Source: an uncultured Oscillospiraceae bacterium
GTDB taxonomy: Bacteria > Bacillota > Clostridia > Oscillospirales > Acutalibacteraceae
NCBI GenBank assembly: GCA_948471095.1
Contig: CAOKRG010000003.1
Coordinates: 22,947-86,946 of the forward strand
Direction of reading: 5' to 3'
Length of the DNA: 64,000 nucleotides
The notes beneath the pieces were generated by a model. It had not been told where the DNA came from and did no database searches. It saw nothing but the letters and a program-made list of their open reading frames with translations. Position 1 is the stretch's first letter. Every line of letters starts with the position of its first letter. Positions 26,337-35,683 of this stretch are shown piece by piece. Position numbers and translations under genes: made by a program.

Positions 26337-28888
26337 TTTTCCGGCTTGCCCGCTTGCAGATACGCTCCCACCGGCTGCGCACCGGGTTTGTGGCAGTGGC
26401 GGTGGTGCTCACGGCGGTGCTGTACATGACGGTGATAAGCTTCGCCTACTGCGCTGTGGATTCTGTACAGCTCTCCAAAATGCTGGCGTTTACCTCCGAT
26501 GTGCACGCGTTGATCGTTGATACCGGATATTCTATCTCCGGGGAAGCCTTGCGGGAGGAAATTCAGAGCGCCCCCGAGGTTTCGGAAACATTTCTTGCAG
26601 CGTATGCCCCTGTGCACTGGGAGGAGCCGGCAGAGGCGAACAGCATAAGGCAAGGGTTTGGGATGGCTTTTGTGGACAGGGAGGGCATCCTTCCCCACCA
26701 CTTTATGACAATGACCGAGGGCCGGTTCCCCCAAAGGTTAGACGATATTATGCTCTGCCGGGAAGCGTTCCCCACGCTTTCCATTGGCGATCAGGTCCGT
26801 TTCTTTATTATAAGCGCGTATACCCCAGAGCCGATGGTGAGGGAGAGGACCTACACGGTTTCTGGTTTCTATCACAGCGACGCGGATTCCCCGCCCCCGG
26901 CGGTAGCGCTGTATGGAGAGAACGTGGCAGAGGAATTGGAACTGAGCGTCATGATGAACTTTCACAGCAGCTTCGGGATAGAGCAGCGGTTGGACGCGGT
27001 CTTGGAACGGCTGTCCCCATGGGAGCTCCCCGGGGAGGAGCCGCGCACACAAATCAACAACGCCTATGTGGGTGCGGATTTGGGCAACTTACTCCAGCCG
27101 GGCAACGTTCTGCTGATACTCTTGGTGATAGGAGTGCTGTTCTTCGCGGCGTTCCTGCTCATCTACAACGTCTACTCCATCGCACTGACCCAGGACATGC
27201 GCGCCTTCGGGCTCTTGAAGGTCATCGGCATGACACACTGGCAGATGAAAAAGCTGACGCTGATGCAGACCGGGCTCATTGCCTGCGGGGCGCTGCCCGT
27301 GGGGCTTCTGCTGGGATATTTCATTGGGTTCCGGCTGCTCGCCCCTGTGTTTATGAGCATGAGCGGAGAGGTGCTGCCCTATCGGTTCAGCCCGATTATT
27401 GTCCTGCTCAGCGGGGGGCTTACGCTGTTTACGCTGTTCTTCTCGGCGCTGCGGCCCCTGGCACGTATCAAGAAAATGACGCCCATACAGTCGATCTCTC
27501 CCGAGCCGGAGGGCAAAGCTCCCAAAAAGGAAAAGCGCCGGGAGGCCCCTGCCTCCCCCAGAAGCCTGGCTATGGCGGGGCTGCGTCGAAGCCGTGGCCG
27601 GATGCTGGTCACTTCCCTCTCGGCGGTGGTGTCCGTGCTGCTGTTTGTGATGGTGGGTGGGCTTACGGATATGATTGTGGACGTGGAAAGGGTCGGGATG
27701 TTCGACGTGGAGCTGGGGCTGGGGCTGGGGAACCGCAGTGGCCATATCCCTGATGCACTTACGCAAATCTCAAGCTTCATTGCGGTGGAGCCGGATATGA
27801 TTGAGGAGCTTGCCGCGTCTGATACCGTGGAGGAAATGCAGTTTCTGCGCTTTGGGCAGGTAGAGGTAGATATTTCTCCCAGTCTGGAAGAGAGCCTTCG
27901 CTCGTTTCTGGCGCAAAAAACAGAATATGAGTGGGAGCGTGAGAAGTACCAGGATATTCTTGACAGCGGCAGGATAAAAACCGCCGTTCTCTCCATCCCC
28001 GACCAGCTCTGCCGGGATATTGTGGTGTACCGGGATGATAGAAGCAAGTCTTTTCACTATGACGGGGAGGAACTGTACGACGGCAAACATGTCCTGTGCG
28101 TTTTCACAAAAAACGAGCTGGAGATTCTCCCGGATATACAGTTTTCCTCTGGGGAGGCGCTTTCCTCAGACGGCTTAAAAAGAGAATATGAAGTCATCCC
28201 TGCGGAGCTGTCCTCTGGCCTCTGGACAGCTCTGGCGGAAATTTGCGGGGATCCCATGGCGAATCACTTCGGCGTAGAGGAAGTGTATTTCCTGCTGCCC
28301 GAGAGCGTCTTTGAGAGAGAGTTCCCGGACGCTCCGGTATTCAAGGTGCTTGTGAACGCGAAAGAGGGCATGGAAGATGACCTGCTCGAGGAAGCGCAGG
28401 CTCTGATTGAGGGGCGCGGCGTGGGCTCCGGCGACACAAGGTTCGAGTATGATGTGGGAGGCAGGCTCACCGACATGATAGAATTGCAGGAAAGGCTGGG
28501 CGCCATCCAGCTTACCGGCTACAGTCTGTGCGGGATCATCTTCCTGATTGGGCTGATGAACATGGTGAACAGCGCCCTCACCTCCACGGTGCTTCGGCGG
28601 CGTGAGTTCGCCATGCTGGAGACCGTGGGCATGACCCGCGGGCAGCTGAGGCGGATGATGGTGTACGAGAACAGCGTGGGCGGGGTGTTCGGGCTCATAG
28701 CCTTTGCGGCCGGGTCGGCTTTACTCAACGTGCTGCTAGCCTGGGGCTTTGGCGTGGAGGCCACGGCGGTTTCCCTGCCTGCGGTAGGGGTGTTGGTTCT
28801 GCTGTTCGCCGCCGGGTGGCTGGCGGGGGAGGTTTCATGTAGGACAGTCACCCGCGCCTCGTTGACGGAGCGGGTGAGAGAGGAGTGA
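26333..28888 (+). CDS. ABC transporter permease with two FtsX domains
   Basis: An 851-residue membrane protein. One helix near residue 20 is followed by an external domain (about 40-245) and three helices (about 250-375). A second set begins with a helix near 425, an external domain (about 445-720) and three helices to the end. This duplicated ABC3/FtsX layout of eight helices differs from BceB, which has ten helices and one large loop. Both FtsX cores are visible (MRAFGLLKVIGMTHWQM and REFAMLETVGMTRGQL). It works with the ATPase at 25653. Confidence 0.9.
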   Translation: MIFRLARLQIRSHRLRTGFVAVAVVLTAVLYMTVISFAYCAVDSVQLSKMLAFTSDVHALIVDTGYSISGEALREEIQSAPEVSETFLAAYAPVHWEEPAEANSIRQGFGMAFVDREGILPHHFMTMTEGRFPQRLDDIMLCREAFPTLSIGDQVRFFIISAYTPEPMVRERTYTVSGFYHSDADSPPPAVALYGENVAEELELSVMMNFHSSFGIEQRLDAVLERLSPWELPGEEPRTQINNAYVGADLGNLLQPGNVLLILLVIGVLFFAAFLLIYNVYSIALTQDMRAFGLLKVIGMTHWQMKKLTLMQTGLIACGALPVGLLLGYFIGFRLLAPVFMSMSGEVLPYRFSPIIVLLSGGLTLFTLFFSALRPLARIKKMTPIQSISPEPEGKAPKKEKRREAPASPRSLAMAGLRRSRGRMLVTSLSAVVSVLLFVMVGGLTDMIVDVERVGMFDVELGLGLGNRSGHIPDALTQISSFIAVEPDMIEELAASDTVEEMQFLRFGQVEVDISPSLEESLRSFLAQKTEYEWEREKYQDILDSGRIKTAVLSIPDQLCRDIVVYRDDRSKSFHYDGEELYDGKHVLCVFTKNELEILPDIQFSSGEALSSDGLKREYEVIPAELSSGLWTALAEICGDPMANHFGVEEVYFLLPESVFEREFPDAPVFKVLVNAKEGMEDDLLEEAQALIEGRGVGSGDTRFEYDVGGRLTDMIELQERLGAIQLTGYSLCGIIFLIGLMNMVNSALTSTVLRRREFAMLETVGMTRGQLRRMMVYENSVGGVFGLIAFAAGSALLNVLLAWGFGVEATAVSLPAVGVLVLLFAAGWLAGEVSCRTVTRASLTERVREE

Positions 28889-28975
28889 TGTTAGGAATGA
28901 GCATAAAGGAGGGATGTGATGCGTTTCACAGTTAAATTTTGCGGGTTTTCACATAAATTCACAATGAGTTTCTAC

Positions 28976-29004
28976 TTGTGTAAAATTATTATAGGCAGTA
29001 TAAT
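28976..29004 (+). promoter_or_regulatory. Promoter of the 29090 secreted protein gene
   Basis: TTGTGT at 28976-28981 and TATAAT at 28999-29004 with a 17-bp spacer. Confidence 0.65.
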
Positions 29005-29089
29005 AAAAATGACGGCAAATAATGGAAAGGAGGAAGAAGCTCAATAAGCAAGACGCCGCAAACAAATACCACAAAAGGAGGCAAAGATT

Positions 29090-30331
29090 ATGAAAAAGCT
29101 GCTCACACTAATGGCCGCAATGCTGCTGGCCGCAGCCCTGAGCGTTTCCGCGTCCGCGGCCGAAAGCCCGGAGGAAGCGCTGGAGGCCATGCCCGAGGGC
29201 CTCTCCACCGATGAAAAGGTGGAGATCATCCGGGAAACCTATGTGGAGGCGGGCTACACCGACATTTCCGAGGACCCGGCGGTCAGCGCGCAGAGCGAGG
29301 AAGTGCCCGAGGAAGTCCGCCAGCTGGCCTACATGGACCTGGAAGAAGCGGACGAGGAGACCCAAGCCCAGATTTTGGAGGCCCGCAAAGCTATCATCTA
29401 CACCCGTAGCTGGCGGGCGGACGATGTGATCATCATGAGCGCCAACCCGGAGACCAGGACCCTGGACATTGTGCCCAAGTTCAGCGAGGTGTTCCCCGGC
29501 TGGGACCTGCCGGTAGAGGATGTGGAGGACGCGCCGGAACCGGCTGAGTCCCAGGCCACCCTTGCCCGAGGGGGTACCCGCACCGATGTGGTATACAACA
29601 CCGACTACTATGTCCCCAAGAGCAAAGTGGGCGTATTAGCCCCGAATATGTGCACGGTAACCATGATTTCAGGAGGAACGAACACGCTGGTCACGGGTTC
29701 GGGCGATGAATACTTTTTAGAGACTCTTTCCTCCGTTAACATCGGCTACACCGATGTGGCCACCGGAAAATCTTTGGGATTTTTGATGCACGCGATCACG
29801 CAGCAAGGGGAGCATCCCTATTCGATTAATGTGAACCCGGCACAGGTCAAGCGTGTTGGTGTTCGCGTCAGTACAAATGACGATATATCCGCATATGAGC
29901 ACTTTGAAGTAAAGCACTCCTTCCCCTGGGACTACAGCCTCTATCAGGAAGGTTCTGCCTACGCCAAGCTTTATCAGGACGAGCGGGAGGCCTTGAAGGC
30001 CCAGACCCAGCGGGAAATACAGGAGAACAATGTCCGGTATGAGTATGAGGCAATGGGGTATGTGGAAAAGCCCGCTGACGTCTCGCCCGCCAAGGAGATC
30101 CCGGAGGATGTTCTCAAGACCGCAAAGCTGGATATCAGCAACGCCAGCGAGGCTTTGAAGCAAAAGGTTTTAAGCGCCCGCAGAAGGGTGGTCTACAGCT
30201 ACTCCGGCTGGTCCGCAGACGATGTTCTTTGCTACTGGACAAACAAGACAAAAGGGGAAGAGAAAACTTTTACCATCCAGCCCAAATTCCACGACCTGTT
30301 CCCCGCGGACTGGGACCAGCCCATCGGCTAA
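29090..30331 (+). CDS. Secreted protein with an internal domain duplication, unknown function
   Basis: A 413-residue protein with a signal peptide ending ASA-A near residue 24. Residues about 48-142 and 316-413 are homologous. Each has an AGY/MGY segment, then EEVPEEVRQLA or KEIPEDVLKTA, ILEARKAIIYT or VLSARRRVVYS, WRADDV or WSADDV, and a PKF...LFP/VFPxWDxP end. The middle (about 160-300) is beta-rich and unrelated. No catalytic motif or anchor was seen. It has its own promoter and terminator. It may be a product guarded or exported by the ABC module upstream, but that is only proximity. Confidence 0.8.
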   Translation: MKKLLTLMAAMLLAAALSVSASAAESPEEALEAMPEGLSTDEKVEIIRETYVEAGYTDISEDPAVSAQSEEVPEEVRQLAYMDLEEADEETQAQILEARKAIIYTRSWRADDVIIMSANPETRTLDIVPKFSEVFPGWDLPVEDVEDAPEPAESQATLARGGTRTDVVYNTDYYVPKSKVGVLAPNMCTVTMISGGTNTLVTGSGDEYFLETLSSVNIGYTDVATGKSLGFLMHAITQQGEHPYSINVNPAQVKRVGVRVSTNDDISAYEHFEVKHSFPWDYSLYQEGSAYAKLYQDEREALKAQTQREIQENNVRYEYEAMGYVEKPADVSPAKEIPEDVLKTAKLDISNASEALKQKVLSARRRVVYSYSGWSADDVLCYWTNKTKGEEKTFTIQPKFHDLFPADWDQPIG

Positions 30332-30342
30332 AACCGCATAAA

Positions 30343-30375
30343 GAAAGCCGCCTGGCTGGCGGCTTTCGCTTTTTT
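30343..30375. terminator. Terminator between 29090 gene and DUF4317 gene
   Basis: GAAAGCCGCC-tggct-GGCGGCTTTC stem followed by a T-rich stretch, between convergent genes. Confidence 0.85.
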
Positions 30376-31534
30376 ATTGGGCCTTTTCCTCTTCTGCCTC
30401 CTCCGGCTGGGGGAAGGCCACGCTTACCCCGTTGACCTCCACGCCGCCCTCCACGCGCACCAGTATGTACTGCCGCCCGTCAATCAGGCGGGTCTCCACC
30501 AGGTCGCCGCAGTCCGGGGTGGTCTTGATGGTCACGTTCTCCGTGCGCACCACAAGCTCCCGGGTGTCCACCAGGTTTTTGGGGTTCAGCGCCCCGCCGC
30601 CAAAGGCCTCCTCGTACTTTTCCTCAAAGCTCTCGGCCTTTTCCTCCGGCACGCCGCAGGTTTCCAGCACCTTGCGCAGGGCCCCCTTGGAGACGGCCAG
30701 GGGCTCCGGGTTCTTGCTGGCCTTGTGCTCCTCCACCATGCCGCCCAGAATCTCCGTGACCCCCTGCAGAACCTCGTAGCTGCAATCCTCCTCCAACGCG
30801 TCGGAGAGAATCTCCCGGAAGGTCTCCTGCTGCAGGTCGGCGGGCATGGGGGGCTCGGTCTTGAAAATGCCCGTGACGAACTCCGGGTGGTTCTCCGCCG
30901 TCTTCCGGGTGTAGTACAGGGCGTTGTAGATGTTGGCGCTGCGGTCGTCAAAGGCGGGGAAGAGGAAGCCCAGCTCCGGCGGGGAGATGAGCCAGTCCAC
31001 CCCCCGGCTGCAGATCACGCTGTCGGGCAGGTCGTAGCGCAGGGCGGGCTTGGTCTCCTTCATGGGGCAGATGCCGCAGAGGATGTAGGAATACACCTCG
31101 CAGGAGCCGTCCGGGTTGGGCGCGCCGTCCTTGGCCCGGTAGGGCACGTCATAAGCGTCGTGAGCCAAAAGGATGAGATAGGGCTCCTCCATTTCCAGGC
31201 ATTCGATGACCCGCTGATAGAAAGCGTCCACCAGGCCCTCGTCCTCCAGCTTGCAGTCCCGCAGGGCCATGAGCATCCGGTGCTCGTCGCTGTCCACCAC
31301 CTGCTGGGTGTCGAAGACCACGTCGTTGAGCTGTTTGCCCAAAGAGCCGGAGAGGGACTTTTTCAAAATGGAGAGGATGTTTTCCACCTCTTCCTCCGAG
31401 GCGGCGGCCAGAGACTGGGTAAATTGGGAAATGACCTCCCCGTGGGCGTTCACATAGCAGCCGTGGACCTGCCGGATGTTGCTGTGCTGGGGCTGGAAGC
31501 GGCGGCGGATCTCGGCGATTTCTTTTTCGTTCAT
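30374..31534 (-). CDS. DUF4317 family protein
   Basis: A 386-residue soluble protein that I recognise as the clostridial DUF4317 family. It begins MNEKEIAEIRRRFQPQHSNI and contains VHGCYVNAHGEVIS, LLAHDAYDVPYRAKDG and CGICPMKETKPAL in the expected order. The function of the family is not established. ATG at 31534 is preferred over 31555 because AAAGGA precedes it. A highly charged Glu-rich tail ends the protein. It stands alone between a terminator and the repeat at 31574. Confidence 0.85.
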   Translation of the reverse strand: MNEKEIAEIRRRFQPQHSNIRQVHGCYVNAHGEVISQFTQSLAAASEEEVENILSILKKSLSGSLGKQLNDVVFDTQQVVDSDEHRMLMALRDCKLEDEGLVDAFYQRVIECLEMEEPYLILLAHDAYDVPYRAKDGAPNPDGSCEVYSYILCGICPMKETKPALRYDLPDSVICSRGVDWLISPPELGFLFPAFDDRSANIYNALYYTRKTAENHPEFVTGIFKTEPPMPADLQQETFREILSDALEEDCSYEVLQGVTEILGGMVEEHKASKNPEPLAVSKGALRKVLETCGVPEEKAESFEEKYEEAFGGGALNPKNLVDTRELVVRTENVTIKTTPDCGDLVETRLIDGRQYILVRVEGGVEVNGVSVAFPQPEEAEEEKAQ

Positions 31535-31573
31535 AAACAAATCCTTTCTTTGCAAAAATATGTAAAATAAATT

Positions 31574-31825
31574 AGCAGCTTGTTAATGGTAAGCAACCTT
31601 CGCGGTCCAGGGGCTTACAACATTCGCTCCGCGAAGTCGCGGCACCTGGTAGGGTTCTTAGGGGGACTTGGCGAAGCCAATGTCATAAGCCCCTAAGCCG
31701 CCGGAGGGTGAGCGTCTGCCAGTGGCAGACAAGCTGCGAACCGACCGAGCCGGCAGGCGAGACCCCAATACATCCCTTCATAAGGGCCGTAGGCCCCCTT
31801 CGGGACGTAGTCCCGACCCTAGCTT
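31574..31825. repeat. Mosaic intergenic repeat, copy 1 of family B
   Basis: Non-coding. It shares ordered modules with 34309-34552: a GCGGTCCAGG block, AGGGTTCTTAGGGG, the palindrome GTCTGCCAGTGGCAGAC, the core ACCGAGCCGGCAGGCGAGAC at 31744-31763, and the GGGCCGTAGGCCC / GGGACGTAGTCCC double palindrome near 31786-31816. No coding frame of interest. It also shares the core with the MITE-like elements. Confidence 0.7.
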
Positions 31826-31974
31826 GACTGAGTAGTACCAGAAAGGGCAAATCCTCCATAGGCCTCTATTGTACCCCATGGCAGGCAAAAACGCAAGTGA
31901 AAAATCGAACAAAAGAGCCCCTGACAGGGAAGCGGCGGCGGAAAATATGAAAAATGGGCTTCTAAGGGAATTGT

Positions 31975-32150
31975 GAAAGTATTAGAAGGCCTCCGGGGCC
32001 AAAGGGCGGCCCACTCCGGCAAGGTCGCGAGACTCTGTCTCGCGTTCTGCAACCTTTGAAAAGGGTGAGCGTCTGCCTGTGACAGACAAGCTGCGAACCG
32101 ACCGAAGCGGCAGCGGAGAGTGACAAAACTTTTAATGTTGCGCTCAGGAT
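31975..32150. repeat. Degenerate mosaic repeat
   Basis: It contains GTGAGCGTCTGCCTGTGACAGACAAGC, a decayed copy of the GTCTGCCAGTGGCAGAC module, a decayed core (ACCGAAGCGGCAGCGGAGAG near 32101) and GACAAAACTTTTAATGTT, which recurs near 50735. Nothing else is recognised in 31826-32184. Confidence 0.55.
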
Positions 32151-32184
32151 GCTTTCTTCTTTGGGGGGCCAAAGCGGAAAACAC

Positions 32185-32213
32185 TGGATTTTCCGCGCCT
32201 CCTGTGGTAAAAT
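32185..32213 (+). promoter_or_regulatory. Promoter of the Tet(M)-like gene
   Basis: TGGATT at 32185-32190 and TAAAAT at 32208-32213 with a 17-bp spacer, 72 bp before the ATG. No leader-peptide attenuator such as that of tet(M) is seen. Confidence 0.5.
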
Positions 32214-32285
32214 GAACGAAACACCACGGCCTGGGACTTGAAAAACGCGCGTTGCCCTCTCCCAGCCGCTGCGGGAGGTTCGGAA

Positions 32286-34241
32286 ATGAACGGAAAAACC
32301 TTGAATATCGGTATTGTGGCCCATGCGGACGCGGGGAAGACCACCCTGACGGAGCAAATCCTCTATCTGACGGGAGCCATCCGCGCCCCGGGCAGCGTGG
32401 ACGAGGGCACCGCCGCCACCGATGGTATGGAGATCGAGCGGCGCAGGGGCATCTCCGTGCGCACGGCCTGCGCCTCGGTGCGGTGGAAGGACTGCCGCAT
32501 AAACCTGATCGACGCCCCGGGCCACGCGGACTTCCTCAGCGAGGTGGAGCGCAGTTTGGCCGTGCTGGACGGGGCGGTGCTGGTGGTTTCGGCGGTAGAG
32601 GGAGTGCAGCCCCAGACCCGCCTGCTGCTGGAAGCCATCGGTCGGGCGGGCCTGCCCTGCTTCCTCTTTCTGAACAAGCTGGACCGGGCTGGCAGCGGAT
32701 GGGAAAAAGCCCTGGCCCAGGTGGAGCGGGGGGGAGTCCGCTGCCTGGTCCTTTCCCAAGCGGAGGGGGAGGGGGGCGGCGATGCGGCCGTCCGCCCGAC
32801 CTGCTTTGCTTCTCCGGACTGGCAGGAGGCCGCGGTCCTGGCCGCTGGGGACGAGGCCCTGATGGAGCGCTTCCTGACGGAAGGGAGCCTGCCAGAAGAA
32901 GCCCTGTGGATGGCCCTGGCGGAGCTGGTCGGGCGCGGGGAGCTTTACCCCGCCGTGTGCGGGGCATCCAAGTACGGTCTGGGCGTGGGAGATTTGCTGG
33001 ACGCGGTGTGCCGCCTGCTGCCCCAGCCCGCCCCTCTGGGCGGGGGGCTCTGCGCCCGGGTTTACAAAGTGGAGCACGACCCGGTCCTGGGCAAGGCCGC
33101 TTATCTGCGGTTGTTTGCCGGGGAGCTGCATAACCGGCAGACCGTGGAAGCGGCGGGGCGCAGGGAGGAAAAGATCACCCGGGTGCGGGCCGTGGAGGGC
33201 CGGAAGCTGGTGGACGTGGAGAGCGTGGGCGCCAATGACATTGCCGTGGCCTATGGGCTGGAAGGGGTGCGGGCTGGCGATCTAGTGGGCCGGGAGCTGC
33301 CGGGCCTGCGGGCCTACCGGCTGGCGGAGCCCCTACTGCTGTCCCGGGTTATGCCGGAGGACCCGGCGGACCTTCCCAAACTGACCCAGGCCCTGAGCCA
33401 GCTAGAGGACGAGGACCCGGCCCTGGGCTGCGAGTGGAACCGGGAGAAGCGGGAGCTCTGGGCCAGGCTGACCGGCAAGCTGCAGATTGAGGTGCTGGAG
33501 TCCCTGCTGGCCCAGCGCTGGGGGCTTCGGGCGCGGTTTGGGGAGCCTTCGGTCATATACCGGGAAACTCCGGCCGCCCCGGCGGAAGGGTTCGAATCTT
33601 ACACCTGGCCCAAGCCCTGCTGGGCGGAGCTGCGGTTCCTGGTGGAGCCTCTGCCCCGGGGAAGCGGGTTTCAATATGAATGCCTGGTTTCACCCGGGCG
33701 GCTGCCCTACCGGTATCAGGCCCATGTGGAGGCCGCCGTGCCCCGGGCGCTGAGGCAGGGCGTGCTGGGCTGGCAGGTGACGGACTTAAAAGTCACCTTG
33801 CTGGACGGCACCTGGCACCACGTCCACACCCATCCCCTGGACTTTTTCGTGGCCACGCCCCTGGGGCTGATAGACGCGCTGCGGCGGGCCGGGTCCCAGC
33901 TTTTGGAGCCGGTGCTGCGGGTGGAGACGTCCGGCCCCCAGGACTGCCTGGGCAGGGCCATGGGGGTGCTGGCCACCCGGCGGGCGGTGTTCCAGCCCGC
34001 CGCCATGGAGGAGGGCCGCTTCCGGCTGGAAGCCCTTGTGCCCGCCGCCGAGGCCATGGAGCTGCCGGTGGAGTTCGCCTCGGCCACGGCCGGGGCCGGC
34101 ATTTACAGCGCCCGTTTCTCCCACTATCAGGACTGCCCGCCGGGGCTGGGATCCAGCCGGGAGCGCATTGGCCCCGACCCCCTGGACCGGCCCAAGTTCA
34201 TTCTGGCCGCCCGCTCGGCCATGGCGGGGGAGATTCCGTAA
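32286..34241 (+). CDS. Tet(M)/EF-G-like ribosome-binding GTPase
   Basis: A 651-residue translational GTPase. G1 is AHADAGKTT, the G2 region SVDEGTAATDGMEIERRRGISV matches the Tet(M)/Tet(O) pattern, G3 is DAPGHADF and G4 NKLDRAG. EF-G-like domains II to V follow, ending in a Tet-type C-terminus. Length fits ribosomal protection proteins (about 640). Sequence is GC-rich like the host, arguing for a resident gene rather than a recent tet import. Whether it gives tetracycline resistance or has a housekeeping role cannot be read. The ATG at 32286 follows GGGAGG. Confidence 0.85.
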   Translation: MNGKTLNIGIVAHADAGKTTLTEQILYLTGAIRAPGSVDEGTAATDGMEIERRRGISVRTACASVRWKDCRINLIDAPGHADFLSEVERSLAVLDGAVLVVSAVEGVQPQTRLLLEAIGRAGLPCFLFLNKLDRAGSGWEKALAQVERGGVRCLVLSQAEGEGGGDAAVRPTCFASPDWQEAAVLAAGDEALMERFLTEGSLPEEALWMALAELVGRGELYPAVCGASKYGLGVGDLLDAVCRLLPQPAPLGGGLCARVYKVEHDPVLGKAAYLRLFAGELHNRQTVEAAGRREEKITRVRAVEGRKLVDVESVGANDIAVAYGLEGVRAGDLVGRELPGLRAYRLAEPLLLSRVMPEDPADLPKLTQALSQLEDEDPALGCEWNREKRELWARLTGKLQIEVLESLLAQRWGLRARFGEPSVIYRETPAAPAEGFESYTWPKPCWAELRFLVEPLPRGSGFQYECLVSPGRLPYRYQAHVEAAVPRALRQGVLGWQVTDLKVTLLDGTWHHVHTHPLDFFVATPLGLIDALRRAGSQLLEPVLRVETSGPQDCLGRAMGVLATRRAVFQPAAMEEGRFRLEALVPAAEAMELPVEFASATAGAGIYSARFSHYQDCPPGLGSSRERIGPDPLDRPKFILAARSAMAGEIP

Positions 34242-34245
34242 CAAA

Positions 34246-34284
34246 AGCGCGGTGGAAGCCCGCAAGCTCCCGCCGCGCTTTTCT
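34246..34284 (+). terminator. Terminator after the Tet(M)-like gene
   Basis: AAGCGCGG...CCGCGCTT stem followed by TTC TT, directly after the stop codon. Confidence 0.75.
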
Positions 34285-34308
34285 TGTATTCACAAGCCGA
34301 GGAATTAC

Positions 34309-34552
34309 CACTCAGCTAACGGTAGCAATGTTCGCGGTCCAGGTGCGTTAGGCACCTGGCAGGGTTCTTAGGGGGTGAGCGTCTGCCAGTGGCAGACATG
34401 CTGCGAACCGACCGAGCCGGCAGGCGAGACCCAGAGCCCCTAAGCCGCCAGAGGCCAAACTGTACCTTTAAAGGGCCGTAGGCCCCCTTCGGGACGTAGT
34501 CCCGACCCCAGCATCCCTATTACTCATTGGCTGCATAATTATGAATACAGGC
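34309..34552. repeat. Mosaic intergenic repeat, copy 2 of family B
   Basis: Same module order as 31574-31825. The core lies at 34411-34430 and the double palindrome near 34478-34506. The left end ACCACTCAGCTAA and the right end ATGAATACAG are shared with the inverted copy at 44500-44690, which helps set the element borders. Confidence 0.7.
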
Positions 34553-34768
34553 CCCCCGCATCGCCACAAGCCCGCAGAGACTTTCTTCGCAGACGCGCTC
34601 TATGTGCTATGTGCAAAATGCTTAAGCTATGAGAGAATATCTAGCTGTACTTCGCTATTTTGTCCATTTCGAAAAAATCCAGAAATACCAGTTGATTTTG
34701 CTCCCGTAAAATGTTACGATGAAGACCTCCACCGGGGAAGGTCATTTTATACAAAGGAGCATCTGCTT

Positions 34769-35524
34769 ATGTTGCATTCATCATCAGAATATACCAAACT
34801 GCGGGAGGGTTTGGCGACCCTGGGCCTTTGCCCCGGCGACACGGTGCTGGTGCACTCCTCCATGAAAGCCTTGGGCACGGCCTTGACCCCGGACCAGGTC
34901 ATCGACTGCCTACAGGAGGCGGTGGGGGAGGAGGGCACATTGCTTTTTCCGGCCCTGACCTATGAGAACGTGAACCGGGGGAACCCGGTGTTCGACTCGG
35001 AGGCCACCGAGCCCTGCGTCGGCCTGCTGCCCCGGGTCTTCTGGAAGCGCCCCGGCGTGGAGCGCAGCCTGAACCCCACCCACTCGGTGTGCGCCTGGGG
35101 GCGGCTGGCCCACCGGCTGACCGTGGGCCACGCCATGGACGACGTGGCCGTGGGGCCCCACTCCCCCTTTATGCTGCTGCCGGTGGTGGGCGGCAAGCTG
35201 CTGTTCATCGGGGAAGTGCTGCATGCCTGCACCTTCATGCACGGCATTGAGGAGATCGTCAACCCGCCCTACATCAGGCGGCACGGCCTATGCGCCTACA
35301 CGGTCAACGGCAAAGAAGAGCTGTACCAGGTCCGGCGGGACTTTGGCTGGGGCTCGGAGTTCCAGCGCGTTGGGGACATTCTGGAAGAGCCGGATATCCG
35401 GCGGGGCAGGCTTCTGGCGGCGGACTCCACCCTCATCGACTCCCGCGCTCTTTTGGCGGCGGCCCTGGCGGAGATGCGCAGCAACCCCTACGCCTTTGTG
35501 ACGGATATTTCCAAGTGGATCTAG
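34769..35524 (+). CDS. AAC(3)-family acetyltransferase (YokD-like)
   Basis: A 251-residue member of the aminoglycoside 3-N-acetyltransferase family. It shows DTVLVHSSMKALG near residue 20, PALTYENVNRGNPVFD, SLNPTHSVCAWG and the conserved late motif GVGCD-like region replaced here by a GEVLHACTFMHGIEE segment. Chromosomal family members often lack strong resistance activity. The ATG at 34769 follows AAAGGAG; the frame is open to 34541 but the upstream part enters the repeat. It is the second resistance-family gene in this repeat-flanked stretch. Confidence 0.82.
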   Translation: MLHSSSEYTKLREGLATLGLCPGDTVLVHSSMKALGTALTPDQVIDCLQEAVGEEGTLLFPALTYENVNRGNPVFDSEATEPCVGLLPRVFWKRPGVERSLNPTHSVCAWGRLAHRLTVGHAMDDVAVGPHSPFMLLPVVGGKLLFIGEVLHACTFMHGIEEIVNPPYIRRHGLCAYTVNGKEELYQVRRDFGWGSEFQRVGDILEEPDIRRGRLLAADSTLIDSRALLAAALAEMRSNPYAFVTDISKWI

Positions 35525-35633
35525 GGCTGGTTTGAAAATAGAGGAAGTGACGGATTTCCAACGCGGAAAGCGGCCGCTTATGGGCAGAAAGACGTTGCTT
35601 TCGATTTTATAAGCAAGCCCCGAGCAAATGAGG

Positions 35634-35673
35634 AGGGCCAGGGCCGGGAGAACCGGCTCTGGCCCGTCCTTTT
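35634..35673 (+). terminator. Terminator after the AAC(3)-like gene
   Basis: GGGCCAGGGCCGG...CCGGCTCTGGCCC long stem followed by GTCCTTTTC. Confidence 0.65.
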
Positions 35674-35683
35674 CGGGGCGCTC

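Noticed and set aside
25653-28888. Classical BceAB bacitracin exporter
   Set aside because: Permease topology (two FtsX units, two external domains) does not match BceB, so only a general exporter call is given.
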